Origin: Acinetobacter calcoaceticus
GTDB lineage: Bacteria; Pseudomonadota; Gammaproteobacteria; Pseudomonadales; Moraxellaceae
Length of the DNA stretch: 64,000 nucleotides
Assembly (NCBI RefSeq): GCF_016508255.1
Contig: NZ_JADVKT010000001.1
Location: 496,001-560,000 of the forward strand
Direction of reading: 5' to 3'
Each line of letters starts with the position of its first letter. Position 1 is the stretch's first letter. The notes beneath the pieces are model-generated. The model worked only from the letters and a program-made list of their open reading frames with translations. It was not told where the DNA came from and made no database searches. A program made the translations under genes and the position numbers. Shown here piece by piece: positions 1 through 9,538 of the stretch.

Positions 1-30
1 TCCCTGGTTCGAGCCCAGGTTGGAGAGCCA
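1..30 (+). tRNA. 3' end of a tRNA gene (partial, CCA encoded)
   Basis: The first bases form a T arm: CCTGG, the loop TTCGAGC, then CCAGG. A seven-base acceptor strand TTGGAGA, a G at the discriminator position and an encoded CCA follow. The anticodon lies outside the window. G73 is compatible with Asn, Asp, Gln, Trp or Ser, so the amino acid cannot be assigned here. Confidence 0.8.
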
Positions 31-40
31 AGATTCTTAA

Positions 41-67
41 AAACCCACTCATCATGAGTGGGTTTTT
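41..67 (+). terminator. Rho-independent terminator after the tRNA
   Basis: CCCACTCAT and ATGAGTGGG pair around a single C, with A residues before and a run of five T after the stem. It lies directly downstream of the tRNA end. Confidence 0.85.
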
Positions 68-86
68 ATTTGTATGATGCCTTCAC

Positions 87-530
87 ATGTTCGAATCGAG
101 TCATTTATTTTTTATAGTTTTAGGTTGCGTAAGCACCTGCATTTTTCTTCTTGTTTGTTTTCGTCCCTACTTATTTCCAAAACAAAAATTCTTTGCTCGT
201 CCTGTCATTACCAACTTTGAAACTCAAATGTTTATCCGCTTAAAACAAAGTTTTCCAAGTTATCATGTTTTAGCACAAGTGGCTTTTAGCGCTTTAATTA
301 CCAGTAAGGACTACAAAATTCGTAGCCAGTTCAACCGAAAAGTTACCGACTTTGTTGTGCTTAACGAAAAGATGGAAGTGATTGCCATTATTGAGCTAGA
401 TGACCCTTCCCATCTTGAAAAAGCGGAAGAAGATCGTATTCGTGATCAAATGCTCACAGAAGCAGGTTACATAGTAAGACGTTATACAAATATCCCGACT
501 GTACGTCAGCTACAAAAGGATATTCATTAA
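87..530 (+). CDS. DUF2726 domain protein with one membrane anchor
   Basis: A 147-residue protein. Residues about 5-30 form one hydrophobic segment (FFIVLGCVSTCIFLLVCF), so the N terminus is probably membrane anchored. From about residue 37 the chain matches DUF2726: the pattern F(A)RPVITNFETQMFIRL, then QVAFSALI, then R..FNRKVTDFVV and AIIELDDPSH. This fold is related to restriction-endonuclease-like nucleases; the D and E-x-D residues (TDFVV, IELDD) sit where such nucleases keep catalytic acids. The biological role is unknown. It converges on and overlaps by a few bases the small gene on the other strand. Confidence 0.8.
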   Translation: MFESSHLFFIVLGCVSTCIFLLVCFRPYLFPKQKFFARPVITNFETQMFIRLKQSFPSYHVLAQVAFSALITSKDYKIRSQFNRKVTDFVVLNEKMEVIAIIELDDPSHLEKAEEDRIRDQMLTEAGYIVRRYTNIPTVRQLQKDIH

Positions 531-745
531 TTAAAGACAGCTTTTATTTTTTTTTCAGAATTTGCCGCTTCTTTTTCAGCTATTCGTTTTGCCATTTCTA
601 TACGTTGCTGCTCATATTTTTTTTTAGTCTTAGCATCACTCTTTGCAGCCAAGAAAAGTATTCCAATAATCAGAAAAGGAATAAGTAAACCTAATCCCAT
701 TAATAACCAAGGAATAGATTTTTTCTCAACAGGTTGCTGGTTCAT
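527..745 (-). CDS. Small single-pass membrane protein, unknown function
   Basis: The ATG at 745 gives 72 residues beginning MNQQPVEKKS. A longer reading would need a TTG at 790 with no visible ribosome site. After a short charged N terminus there is one strong transmembrane helix (IPWLLMGLGLLIPFLIIGIL), followed by a Lys/Glu/Arg-rich tail of about 35 residues that looks helical and possibly coiled coil. I recognise no family. The stop codon overlaps that of the convergent DUF2726 gene. Whether the product is made is not certain, but hydrophobicity and charge are distributed as in a real membrane protein. Confidence 0.5.
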   Translation of the reverse strand: MNQQPVEKKSIPWLLMGLGLLIPFLIIGILFLAAKSDAKTKKKYEQQRIEMAKRIAEKEAANSEKKIKAVFN

Positions 746-796
746 AAGTGATTTAAACTCAAACGGTATCAATTTTAAGATGCGTAACAATATAAC

Positions 797-827
797 AAAA
801 AAAGAGCCACTATAAAGAGGCTCTTTT
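797..827 (-). terminator. Terminator of the lipoprotein hydrolase gene
   Basis: AAAAGAGCC pairs with GGCTCTTTT around a 10-base loop. On the minus strand the stem is followed by a run of seven T. It lies just beyond the stop of the minus-strand hydrolase gene. Confidence 0.8.
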
Positions 828-859
828 CTTAAGATAACGTCTAGTTAAGTAAATAAAAC

Positions 860-2317
860 TCAGAATTTGCCTGTACAGTGAGGACTTTGGCTAGCATCTT
901 TCTGCGCATCAGTTAGCACAATACCGGTACCTGCTGACATATTAGTTTGAATAAAATCTACAGCATTTGCATTTTGACATACGATTGCTTGTGTATGAAT
1001 CGCATTCGGTACAATTGTTAAGTTATAACCCTTATCGTAGGCTGCTTGAGGGAAAAACTTTAAAGCATTCGCTTTCATATTTGCGAATAAGGCTTGCGTT
1101 ACTACAGGCAATACTGCCTGATCTTTTTCACCTTGAATAATAAATACAGGTGCTTTAATAACTTTCTCGGCTGTAGCATTTGTCGCGGGTTGAGTCGCTG
1201 TCAAGAAATTTTGAACAACTTGATCTGCTTTGAATTTATTCAGATCAATACCGTATTGCGCAATTTGGTGTGTAGGATCTGCCAAGAAAGCTAAGATTCC
1301 CGCTTTAAATTTCTCTTGTAGGCCATTTGCAGTATCAGGTGCAGAATAACTTAAACATGCACCATCATCTCCTGTACGACCATAAGCCAATTCAGCAATG
1401 TCAGCCGCTCCTGAGGTAAAGATTGACTTCATATCATAATTTGGTTGTTGTGCCTTAATCCCTGCACTTGCAAAGGCAGCATATGCTAGCAATTCGGCAT
1501 AACCATCTGCCGTTTTATCAATTGTTGGTACAGCAAGCGCCATTGGATCATTTGGAGACATTTGTCCTGCAGCTATCGCTGCATCAATCTGCCTGCGTAC
1601 TGCAATTGCCTGATCTAATTTACTAAGCTTATAGCCACTGTCTTGATTCATTGCAGGATCAATATAAATTTGAATGATTGTGCCCAAGCTAGATGCCGGT
1701 GCCCCCGCTACCGCTCCTTTATAACTTGCATCCGTATTGGCAAATTCAGCAGTGCCCAATGATGCATGCCCACCTTGTGACTGGCCAATTGACATCCAAT
1801 CACCTTTTAATTGGTTACCATAATGGTCTTTTGCTGCTTTGACTGCCGCTAGTGCAGATTTTGCTTCACTTGATAAGTTTAAGTAAGGATGCACTCCTGG
1901 TGTACCTAAACCCTCATAATCTGGTGCCACAATTACATAACCCGCAGCTAACAAACTTTCAGCTAGAATTTTAAATCGTGGATTAATTGTATTTTTACTT
2001 GGTGCACAACCGTCACCCACTCCAACAGTTCCATGTTCCCACACAACCACTCGATAACCATCTTTAGGTTGCGTTGCTTTTGGAAACAATACCATCGCGG
2101 TAGCAGTGGCTGTTTTTCCTTGAACATTTGTCATGTTATAAGTCATGACTTTGATCGATGAAGCATTATCAACTTGATCAATAGCGTAATTACTTTCAGA
2201 CAAAAAGGTTTTATTTGAATCTATCCCAGTATAATCGTCATTGTTATCATTACACGCTGTAAGAAATAATGCTGAAACTGATAATGTTATAGCTAAAGCA
2301 ATTTTTGACCGTTTCAT
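860..2317 (-). CDS. Secreted lipoprotein alpha/beta hydrolase (lipase/esterase family)
   Basis: A 485-residue protein with a lipoprotein signal: MKRSKIALAITLSVSALFL, then the lipobox LTAC, so Cys22 should be lipidated. The mature part is an alpha/beta hydrolase of the bacterial 'secretory lipase' type. There is an oxyanion-region segment VVWEHGTVGVGDGC, the nucleophile elbow GQSQGG (WMSIGQSQGGHASL), and a late VFIIQGEKDQAV segment placing the acid, with the catalytic His probably in NAIHTQAI. The probable role is hydrolysis of an ester at the cell surface or in the periplasm; the substrate cannot be read. The start is supported by AAAGGACATTCT before the ATG. It is monocistronic with its own terminator. 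Confidence 0.75.
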   Translation of the reverse strand: MKRSKIALAITLSVSALFLTACNDNNDDYTGIDSNKTFLSESNYAIDQVDNASSIKVMTYNMTNVQGKTATATAMVLFPKATQPKDGYRVVVWEHGTVGVGDGCAPSKNTINPRFKILAESLLAAGYVIVAPDYEGLGTPGVHPYLNLSSEAKSALAAVKAAKDHYGNQLKGDWMSIGQSQGGHASLGTAEFANTDASYKGAVAGAPASSLGTIIQIYIDPAMNQDSGYKLSKLDQAIAVRRQIDAAIAAGQMSPNDPMALAVPTIDKTADGYAELLAYAAFASAGIKAQQPNYDMKSIFTSGAADIAELAYGRTGDDGACLSYSAPDTANGLQEKFKAGILAFLADPTHQIAQYGIDLNKFKADQVVQNFLTATQPATNATAEKVIKAPVFIIQGEKDQAVLPVVTQALFANMKANALKFFPQAAYDKGYNLTIVPNAIHTQAIVCQNANAVDFIQTNMSAGTGIVLTDAQKDASQSPHCTGKF

Positions 2318-2378
2318 AGAATGTCCTTTTTATGTGTTATTTATTCCGCATAATTTTTATGCACAAATATTAAGACAT

Positions 2379-2407
2379 AAAAAAAGTGCTCTGCATAGAA
2401 CACTTTT
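2379..2407 (-). terminator. Terminator of the ubiC-ubiA operon
   Basis: AAAAGTG/CACTTTT plus an inner TCT/AGA form a hairpin that is followed on the minus strand by seven T residues. It lies about 20 bases past the ubiA stop. Confidence 0.75.
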
Positions 2408-2427
2408 CAACCTCATGGTCATTTTTA

Positions 2428-3306
2428 CTATATGAAATTTAAAAATATTCCTAGAAAAATGATTAATCCAACCCAGCGATTGTGACGGAATGCCCAGAAA
2501 CAAACCTGAGGGTTGCGGTCTTTGGTTTTAATTGTTTGATATATAAAATCGAATGCAACAATAATTAAAGCGATGATCGCCCATGGAAATAAGATATTTT
2601 CTAAATATAGCGCAGCACCAATCAAAACAAGGCTGGTTGCCTGTAAAAGCGCAATAATCTGAATGTCATATCGACCAAAAAGAATAGCGGTAGATTTCAC
2701 ACCAATCTTTAAATCATATTCACGGTCTGTAATTGCATATTGAGTATCATAAGCCACTGTCCAGGCCAGATTACCAAAATAAAGAAGCCAGCACGTCATA
2801 TCTAAAGGCTTACCCATTGCAGTAAATGACATTGGAATTCCCCAAGAAAATGCCATACCTAAAACCACTTGTGGCAAATGGGTATAACGTTTCATGAAAG
2901 GATATACAAATGCTAAAACCAACCCTCCTAATGCACAGTAAAATGTTGCTATAGGTAAAAAGAACAGCGTACAAGCACTGGCAAATACTAGTGCTAAAAA
3001 TACATACACCGCTTCTTTTGGACTAATTACCCCTGTTGCCAAAGGACGTGTTTTTGTCCGCTCAACATGGGCATCTACTTTACGGTCTGCAAAATCATTA
3101 ATTGCGCAACCAGCGGCACGCATAAAAATTGTACCTAATACCATCGCCAAAAGAATATGTAGAGGTGGCATTCCCTCTGCTGCAATCCAAAGCGCCCACA
3201 TGGTTGGCCAAAAAACCAGTTCAGTACCAATTGGCTTATCAAATCGACATAGATAATAATAAGCTTCTAAGCGCTGGCGCCATGTTATGCTTGTTGCAGT
3301 CGTCAT
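2428..3306 (-). CDS. ubiA: 4-hydroxybenzoate polyprenyltransferase
   Basis: A 292-residue integral membrane prenyltransferase of ubiquinone synthesis. It transfers the polyprenyl tail from polyprenyl diphosphate to 4-hydroxybenzoate at the inner membrane. The first Asp-rich motif is visible as NDFADRKVDAHVERTKTRPLATG, and the second as YDTQYAITDREYDLKIGVKST; both bind diphosphate through Mg2+. Several hydrophobic helices fill the rest. The length is normal for UbiA. The start codon overlaps the end of ubiC by four bases, so the two genes are translationally coupled: UbiC makes the substrate that UbiA consumes. Confidence 0.95.
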   Translation of the reverse strand: MTTATSITWRQRLEAYYYLCRFDKPIGTELVFWPTMWALWIAAEGMPPLHILLAMVLGTIFMRAAGCAINDFADRKVDAHVERTKTRPLATGVISPKEAVYVFLALVFASACTLFFLPIATFYCALGGLVLAFVYPFMKRYTHLPQVVLGMAFSWGIPMSFTAMGKPLDMTCWLLYFGNLAWTVAYDTQYAITDREYDLKIGVKSTAILFGRYDIQIIALLQATSLVLIGAALYLENILFPWAIIALIIVAFDFIYQTIKTKDRNPQVCFWAFRHNRWVGLIIFLGIFLNFI

Positions 3307-3812
3307 CGTAATTCCTTGTCGTGCTGCTGATATAAAAAAGCTTCAAAAGCTGGTAGGAAGGTTTCCTGAACAATAAATTTACAACCATGCCAAGTATAGC
3401 AACTTTGTCTCGTCCACCCTTCTGGCAAACGAATGACACGGCGGTCACAAAGTGGTGTTGTTCTTTGAAATAAAAAAAAGCCAATGGGTGTAGAACCAAT
3501 GTGCTGAAATATACGTGCTTTTTTTTGTAAGCTTTGAATTGGAAAAATACTTTTTGCTTTGACCCAAGGTTCTGCTTCACTGCCATACAAATAAGTCTCT
3601 CTGACCCATGAGGTATGGGCATGAGACATCTTCATCCATTGGCTATCTGCAAAAGTTAAACGCTGAAAATGTTCTTTAAAAGGCTTTACACTAAACTGCC
3701 CACCACCAAGTTCAGTTAATTGTTGGGTCAGTGAACCAGACGCATACAACCATGTTTTCAACTCAGGATTTAAATTCTTTTCCTGTTTAAGTACTGGCTG
3801 CCGTTTACGCAT
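3303..3812 (-). CDS. ubiC: Chorismate lyase
   Basis: A 169-residue chorismate--pyruvate lyase, which splits chorismate into 4-hydroxybenzoate and pyruvate, the committed step toward ubiquinone. Typical UbiC signatures are present: WVRETYLYG, then PWVKAKSIFP, then IGSTPIGFFLF, and an acidic C-terminal ETFLPAF segment. The length matches the family (about 165 residues). It is the first gene of a two-gene minus-strand operon with ubiA, with a four-base overlap. Confidence 0.92.
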   Translation of the reverse strand: MRKRQPVLKQEKNLNPELKTWLYASGSLTQQLTELGGGQFSVKPFKEHFQRLTFADSQWMKMSHAHTSWVRETYLYGSEAEPWVKAKSIFPIQSLQKKARIFQHIGSTPIGFFLFQRTTPLCDRRVIRLPEGWTRQSCYTWHGCKFIVQETFLPAFEAFLYQQHDKELR

Positions 3813-3897
3813 AATCTGCTCACATGAAAACTCGCACCTAGTTTACCCCAATTTTTTGATAAAAAACGTAGAGAATTCAATCAACATTCCAAGCAAT

Positions 3898-3925
3898 AAA
3901 AAAGCCTGCTTATGCAGGCTTTTTT
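3898..3925 (-). terminator. glnA terminator
   Basis: GCCTGC and GCAGGC pair around TTAT, with A-runs before and T-runs after, so it can act in both directions. It lies 14 bases past the glnA stop. Confidence 0.9.
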
Positions 3926-3938
3926 ATGAAAATATGTA

Positions 3939-5354
3939 TTACAAGCTGTAGTACATATCAAACTCAACTGGGTGAGTAGTCGTGTTAAGACGACGTACAT
4001 CTTCAGTTTTAAGTTCGATATATGCATCAAGCATTTCTTTAGTGAACACGCCGCCTTTTAACAAGAATTCGTGATCTGCTTGAAGTGCTTCAAGAGCCAT
4101 GTCTAAGCTATGTGCAACTGTTGGGATTTTTGCTTCTTCTTCTGGAGGAAGATCGTACAAGTTCTTATCAGCAGCTTCGCCCGGATGGATCTTGTTTTGG
4201 ATACCGTCGATACCAGCCATTAACAATGCAGCGAAACCTAAGTACGGGTTCATCATTGGGTCTGGGAAACGAGCTTCGATACGCTTACCTTTAGGGCTAG
4301 AAACGTATGGAATACGGATAGACGCAGAACGGTTACGCGCTGAGTAAGCAAGCATAATTGGTGCTTCGAAGTGAGGAACCAAACGCTTGTATGAGTTTGT
4401 AGATGGGTTTGTAATTGCATTCAATGCCCGAGCGTGCTTGATCACACCACCGATGAAGTACAACGCCATTTCAGAAAGGCCTGCATATTCATCACCAGCA
4501 AACAAGTTCTTGCCATCTTTAGAGATAGACATATGAACGTGCATACCAGAACCGTTATCACCTACCATTGGTTTAGGCATAAAGGTAGCAGTTTTTGCAT
4601 ATTGGTGCGCAACGTTCCAAACAGCATATTTGAACTGTTGAACTTCGTCAGCTTTACGTACAAGTGTATTAAAGCTCACACCAATTTCTAACTGGCAAGA
4701 TGCAACTTCGTGGTGATGTACTTCTACACGACCTGGGCCCATGATGTCTTCGATTTTTGCACACATTTCTGCACGCATATCTTGTGAAGAATCAACTGGA
4801 GGAACTGGGAAGTAACCGCCTTTAACACGTGGACGGTGACCAGAGTTACCAGACTCGTAGTCTTTACCAGTAGACCAAGCAGCTTCTTCAGCGATTAATG
4901 TATGACGAGCGCCAGACATATCGATGTCCCACTTCACTTCGTCAAATACAAAGAATTCTGGTTCTGGACCAAAGAATGCAGTATCACCGATACCTGTAGA
5001 TTTTAAGTATTCTTCTGCACGGCGAGCAATCGAACGTGGGTCACGCTCATAACCTTGACCAGTTGAAGGTTCAATAACGTCACAAGTCACAACTACAGTT
5101 GGCTCAGCAAAGAACGGGTCAACAAAACCAGTTTCTGCATCTGGACGTAAAATCATGTCAGATGCTTCAATGCCTTTCCAACCAGCGATTGAAGAACCAT
5201 CAAACATTTTACCGTCTTCAAAAGTATCTTCATCAATAGAATCAGCTGGGTAAGTTACGTGCTGTTCTTTACCCTTAGTATCAGTAAAGCGAAAATCGAC
5301 CCATTTTGCGCCACTTTCTTGTATGAGTTGAAGGACCTTGTTCGCCATGCTCAT
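3939..5354 (-). CDS. glnA: Glutamine synthetase, type I (GSI-beta)
   Basis: ATP-dependent glutamine synthetase, the main route of ammonium assimilation. The ATG at 5354 follows GGAG with a four-base spacer and gives 471 residues; the ATG two codons later (5348) would give the 469 residues usual for GlnA. An upstream in-frame ATG at 5426 adds 24 residues foreign to the family and is rejected. Family signatures are visible: [53 protein letters not shown] metal ligands, [10 protein letters not shown], and the adenylylation site NLYDLPPEE (Tyr near residue 398). The conserved Tyr shows it can be regulated by adenylylation (GlnE). It is monocistronic, with its own terminator. Confidence 0.97.
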   Translation of the reverse strand: MSMANKVLQLIQESGAKWVDFRFTDTKGKEQHVTYPADSIDEDTFEDGKMFDGSSIAGWKGIEASDMILRPDAETGFVDPFFAEPTVVVTCDVIEPSTGQGYERDPRSIARRAEEYLKSTGIGDTAFFGPEPEFFVFDEVKWDIDMSGARHTLIAEEAAWSTGKDYESGNSGHRPRVKGGYFPVPPVDSSQDMRAEMCAKIEDIMGPGRVEVHHHEVASCQLEIGVSFNTLVRKADEVQQFKYAVWNVAHQYAKTATFMPKPMVGDNGSGMHVHMSISKDGKNLFAGDEYAGLSEMALYFIGGVIKHARALNAITNPSTNSYKRLVPHFEAPIMLAYSARNRSASIRIPYVSSPKGKRIEARFPDPMMNPYLGFAALLMAGIDGIQNKIHPGEAADKNLYDLPPEEEAKIPTVAHSLDMALEALQADHEFLLKGGVFTKEMLDAYIELKTEDVRRLNTTTHPVEFDMYYSL

Positions 5355-6068
5355 TTTGCTCCAATGAAATTTTGTTGCACTTGTTAAGTGCGTGTTAATT
5401 GCTGGTATATATAAAGCAATTCTCATACCAACTTTATAAGACTTACCTAAAACATTGAATTGCTTATAACTATCGATGATTTAGGTCCCTTGTCCTGAAC
5501 CCATTATACTGTTTGCATAGTTAAATGCACCATATTCAGACATTTTCAAATTATGGCATATATGAATGGCTCACAATCGCCCCAATTTAGTGCAAAATTG
5601 TTGCGCCAATATAATTCACTGCATCAATATCTAACAGCAATTCATGATCATAATACTTTCTTATATAGCAAGCTGACATTCTTATTGCAATGAATGAAAA
5701 GAATAAACTAAGTCATCTATCACCTCATGCCTCATCCATTAAAATACCGAGGTTTTATGAAATTATTTTTACTTATGTCAAAAGAGACGCTTAAATCTGT
5801 TAAAAAATCTAATTTTGCCTGACTGAAGTCTCTTTATGTCATAGGTTTTTGGTCAGCTTTGGTGCAACTCCCTTCTATTGTTTTAATTTGCTTCCAATAT
5901 CATTGCTAGTTTTTTATTTTTTACCTTTTGGTATATACCTTTTTTATACATGACAAACTTGCTTTTAAAATTAAAAAAATCTAAAAAATAAAACATAACT
6001 TTTTTTTATAACTAAACAAACTAAAAGTTTTGTTTTTTTAAACTACAAATATGTTCAAAGGATTTGAA
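5355..6068. other. Gene-free divergent promoter region between glnA and the peptide symporter
   Basis: About 700 bases, very AT-rich toward the right end, with no plausible gene. It must carry the promoters of glnA (leftward) and of the symporter (rightward). I looked for a sigma-54 promoter and NtrC sites for glnA. I found only a half-site TGCACCA near 5526 and an imperfect TGGCGC...TTGCA with wrong spacing, so nitrogen control through sigma-54 is not supported by what I can see. Confidence 0.5.
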
Positions 6069-7610
6069 ATGAAGCATGAACTCGAACAATATGACAAAGC
6101 TTTTTTCGGCCATCCAAAACCATTAAAAACTTTATTTTTTACAGAGCTTTGGGAAAGATTTTCTTATTATGGAATTCGGCCTTTACTTGTTCTTTACATG
6201 GTCGCAATGGTAAATGACGGTGGTTTAGCACTTGATCGACCAACCGCAGCAGCAATTGTTGGCTTATTTGCTGGTTCTATGTATTTAATGACTGTTTTAG
6301 GTGGATGGATTGCTGATAACTGGTTAGGTCAAGCACGTTCTGTCTGGTACGGTTCTATTATTATTGCACTAGGTCATTTATCTATTGCCCTCACTACCAT
6401 TTTTGATCAATTCTTTTTTTATTTCGGTCTAGTTCTTATTGTTCTTGGATCAGGTTTATTTAAAACCTGTATTTCAGTTATTGTAGGAACTTTATACAAA
6501 GCACAAGATAGTAGACGAGATGCCGGCTTCTCCATTTTTTATATGGGAATTAATATGGGCTCGTTTATTGCCCCGCTTATTACAGGTCTATTAGCTCGCG
6601 ATTATGGCTGGCACTTAGGCTTTGGGATTGGTGGCATTGGGATGCTAATTGCTTTATTAATTTTCCGCTTTTTGGCTGTCCCGCAGCTCCAAAATTTTAA
6701 TGAATTGCGTGAAGAAACTGATAACTGCAATAGACCTATGGTAGAAAATAAAAATGCGCCTAAAATTGTATTTAGCTTTTTATTCGCTGTTGCAGCAGTT
6801 ATTGCATTAACTTTCTTTGGCGTAATCCATATTAATCCGGTCGCGGTAGCCACTTATCTAACAGTCGTAATTTGCATTGGAATTATTGCTTACTTTGCAT
6901 ATTTACTCCTTTTCCTGAATTTAGAGCAGCATGATAAATTCAAAATTATTATTTGCTTCGTTTTATTAGCAGCATCTGCCCTATTCTGGTCAGCTTTTGA
7001 ACAAAAACCCACAACTTTTACTCTATTTGCACAAGATTATACGGACCGTATCGTTTTCGGGTTTGAGATCCCAACTGTATGGTTTGAATCAATCAATGCT
7101 CTGTTTATTATTGTTTTTGCTCCGGTTGCAGCTTGGCTTTGGGCTAGACTAGGTAAGGTAAATAAAGACCCAAGCTATATCAGCAAATTTATTATTGCGC
7201 TGTTATTCGCTGCAGGTGGTTTCTTATTAATGTCACTTGCAAGCCGTTTTGCTATTGCAGGTGGATTAGTTTCACCATTCTGGTTAGTCGGTACTTTATT
7301 TCTACTTACTATCGGAGAACTTTGTCTAAGCCCAATTGGCTTATCAACTATGACTAAACTTGCACCTGATGTCATCCGTAGTCAAATTATGGGTCTATGG
7401 TTTACAGGTTCAGCTTTGGGTAATCTCATTGCTGGTTTAATTGGCGGGCACGTATCGGCAGATGGTATTAATCATTTACCTACCCTCTTTATGCGATGTG
7501 TTTTAGCGTTAGTGATTGGCGCAATCGTGTTATTTTTATTAAAGAAACCTATCAATAGATTAATGAATAAAAGTACCAGTAAAGTTCAACCTGAATTGGA
7601 AACCATATGA
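6069..7610 (+). CDS. POT/PTR2-family proton-dependent di/tripeptide symporter
   Basis: A membrane transporter of the proton-dependent oligopeptide family (MFS fold). It contains the hallmark motif ELWERFSYYGIRPLL at residues about 25-40 (ExxERFxYYG couples protons and contacts the peptide) and the second signature FSIFYMGINMGSFIAPL. Roughly 12-14 hydrophobic helices follow. I take the ATG at 6069, preceded by AAAGGA with a seven-base spacer, giving MKHELEQYDKAFFG and 513 residues; an ATG six codons upstream has no ribosome site. Its stop overlaps the start of the aminopeptidase P gene, so uptake and cytoplasmic hydrolysis of peptides are encoded together. Confidence 0.88.
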   Translation: MKHELEQYDKAFFGHPKPLKTLFFTELWERFSYYGIRPLLVLYMVAMVNDGGLALDRPTAAAIVGLFAGSMYLMTVLGGWIADNWLGQARSVWYGSIIIALGHLSIALTTIFDQFFFYFGLVLIVLGSGLFKTCISVIVGTLYKAQDSRRDAGFSIFYMGINMGSFIAPLITGLLARDYGWHLGFGIGGIGMLIALLIFRFLAVPQLQNFNELREETDNCNRPMVENKNAPKIVFSFLFAVAAVIALTFFGVIHINPVAVATYLTVVICIGIIAYFAYLLLFLNLEQHDKFKIIICFVLLAASALFWSAFEQKPTTFTLFAQDYTDRIVFGFEIPTVWFESINALFIIVFAPVAAWLWARLGKVNKDPSYISKFIIALLFAAGGFLLMSLASRFAIAGGLVSPFWLVGTLFLLTIGELCLSPIGLSTMTKLAPDVIRSQIMGLWFTGSALGNLIAGLIGGHVSADGINHLPTLFMRCVLALVIGAIVLFLLKKPINRLMNKSTSKVQPELETI

Positions 7611-9409
7611 GCATTTTAACTGTTCCAGAAAAACTTGAGAAACTTCGCGAAATGATGCGCAATCAACAAATTGATGCATTAGTTGTCATGAGTGCCGATC
7701 CTCACATGTCAGAATATTTACCAGATTACTGGAAAGCAAGACAGTGGCTCAGCGGGTTTAGTGGCTCTGTTGGAACACTAGTAGTGACTCAAAGCTTTGC
7801 AGGCCTATGGGCCGATGGGCGCTATTGGGTACAAGCCGAACAACAACTTGTAGGAACAGGCTTTGAGCTTCAAAAACTAACGAGCGATGAGTCTTCAACA
7901 CATTTGGCATGGATTGAACAGAACTTGGCAGCGGGATCAGTGATTGGGGTAAATGGACAGACATTATCCATTCAACAATTTAAAGCTCTTGAGCATACTG
8001 CAAGACTTAAAAGCTACAAACTCGAAACCCAACAAGATTTAATTGACGCTATTTGGGCTGATCGCCCTGAACTTCCTTCACAAAAAATCTATTTAATGAC
8101 TAATGGATTAAATGCCCTATCTCGTAAAGAGAAAATTCAGGCTATTCGTGAAGCTTTAAATAGTAAAAATATTAAAGGCCACTTCATTTCATCTTTAGAT
8201 GATATTGCTTGGATCTTAAATGCACGTGGGAAAGATGTAGAATATAACCCTGTGTTCCTCTCACATTTATATGTCAGTGCAACAAAAACTGTTCTTTTTA
8301 TTGATGCTGACAAAGTTGATAGAAACACTCAACAAGCTTTCGCAGCCGATGGTATTGAAATATGCCACTACGAAGATACAGCTAAGTTTTTAGCCAATCT
8401 TTCTGATGCTTCTGTACTTTTAGATCCGGCTAAAGTATCGATTTTTCATGAACAAGTCATCGCAAATGATATTCAGACTGTACATGACATCAATCCAAGT
8501 ACACTTTTAAAATCGCGTAAACATGCCAGCGAAATTGCTCATATACGAAATGCCATGCTTAAAGATGGGGTTGCACTCTGCCACTTTTTCCATTGGTTAG
8601 ACAAAGCACTTCATCATGGTGAATGCATTTCAGAATTGACAATTGATGAAAAGATTACAGCCTTCCGTGCTCAACAAGACAACTTTATAGGGCCAAGTTT
8701 TTCAACAATTGCCGGCTTTAATGCCAATGGAGCATTACCGCACTACCGTGCAACTGAAGAGCACTACTCATTTATTGAAGGCGATGGTTTATTGCTGATT
8801 GACTCTGGCGGTCAGTATGCCGATGGAACAACTGATATTACTCGTGTTGTTCCAGTGGGTACGCCAACGATAGAACAAAAACGTGATTATACTTTGGTTT
8901 TAAAATGCCATATTGCTTTAGCTAGAACCATTTATCCAGAAGGTTTAGCAGCACCTCTGCTCGATTCAATTTGTCGACATACTTTATGGCAACAAGGTCT
9001 AGATTATCGTCATGGAACTGGGCACGGCGTAGGCTTTGCGCTTAATGTACATGAAGGTCCGCAAGTTCTTTCTTATTACGCACCTGTTCATGCCTACAGC
9101 AAATTACGCGAAGGAATGATTCTTTCCAATGAACCGGGACTTTATCATGAAGGTAAATACGGTATTCGCATTGAGAACCTCGTTGCAAACTGTCTTCATG
9201 CTGGATTTGAAAAAACCTACGGTGATTTTTTAGAGTTTGAAACGCTCACACTTTGCCCAATCCATTTAGATTGTATCGTTGTTGATATGCTAACTAAGGA
9301 AGAGAAAGATTGGCTAAACCACTACCATCAAACTGTTCAAGACAGACTAGCTGAACATTTGTCTGGAGAAGTTTTAGACTGGCTGATTTATAACACTCGA
9401 GCTATTTAA
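7607..9409 (+). CDS. Xaa-Pro aminopeptidase (M24B, long three-domain form)
   Basis: A 600-residue cytoplasmic metallopeptidase that removes the N-terminal residue from peptides with proline at position two. It has the three-domain build of eukaryote-type aminopeptidase P: two creatinase-like N-terminal domains, then the pita-bread catalytic domain. Metal ligands can be read in order: Asp in DSGGQYADGTTDITR (two Asp), His in HGTGHGVGFALNVHEGP, Glu in NEPGLYHEG, and Glu in GIRIENLV. The start overlaps the POT symporter gene by four bases (ATGA), indicating translational coupling. The role fits full use of imported peptides, including proline-containing ones. Confidence 0.9.
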   Translation: MSILTVPEKLEKLREMMRNQQIDALVVMSADPHMSEYLPDYWKARQWLSGFSGSVGTLVVTQSFAGLWADGRYWVQAEQQLVGTGFELQKLTSDESSTHLAWIEQNLAAGSVIGVNGQTLSIQQFKALEHTARLKSYKLETQQDLIDAIWADRPELPSQKIYLMTNGLNALSRKEKIQAIREALNSKNIKGHFISSLDDIAWILNARGKDVEYNPVFLSHLYVSATKTVLFIDADKVDRNTQQAFAADGIEICHYEDTAKFLANLSDASVLLDPAKVSIFHEQVIANDIQTVHDINPSTLLKSRKHASEIAHIRNAMLKDGVALCHFFHWLDKALHHGECISELTIDEKITAFRAQQDNFIGPSFSTIAGFNANGALPHYRATEEHYSFIEGDGLLLIDSGGQYADGTTDITRVVPVGTPTIEQKRDYTLVLKCHIALARTIYPEGLAAPLLDSICRHTLWQQGLDYRHGTGHGVGFALNVHEGPQVLSYYAPVHAYSKLREGMILSNEPGLYHEGKYGIRIENLVANCLHAGFEKTYGDFLEFETLTLCPIHLDCIVVDMLTKEEKDWLNHYHQTVQDRLAEHLSGEVLDWLIYNTRAI

Positions 9410-9429
9410 ATATTTAATAGCGTTAAACC

Positions 9430-9464
9430 AAGTCAAAGCTTTGAAAGATTCAAGGCTTTGACTT
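9430..9464. terminator. Long hairpin between convergent genes, probable terminator
   Basis: AAGTCAAAGC pairs with GCTTTGACTT and the inner TTGAA with TTCAA, joined through one T-G pair, giving a nearly perfect 16-base-pair stem with a three-base loop. No T-run follows on either strand, so it is weaker evidence for termination than the others in this window. It sits between the aminopeptidase stop and the convergent lipoprotein gene. Confidence 0.45.
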
Positions 9465-9538
9465 AAGCTCTATTAAGATATGTAAAGAATTAGAAAGCAT
9501 ATTAAATATCTATTCTAATCTGTTTATTATTTTTCCAT

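Noticed and set aside
5355..5426. A 24-residue N-terminal extension of GlnA
   Set aside because: It is foreign to the family, and GGAG sits correctly before the internal ATG.
5560..5620. Sigma-54 promoter for glnA (TGGCGC...TTGCA on the minus strand)
   Set aside because: The distance between the GG and GC elements is two bases too long for a functional -24/-12 promoter.
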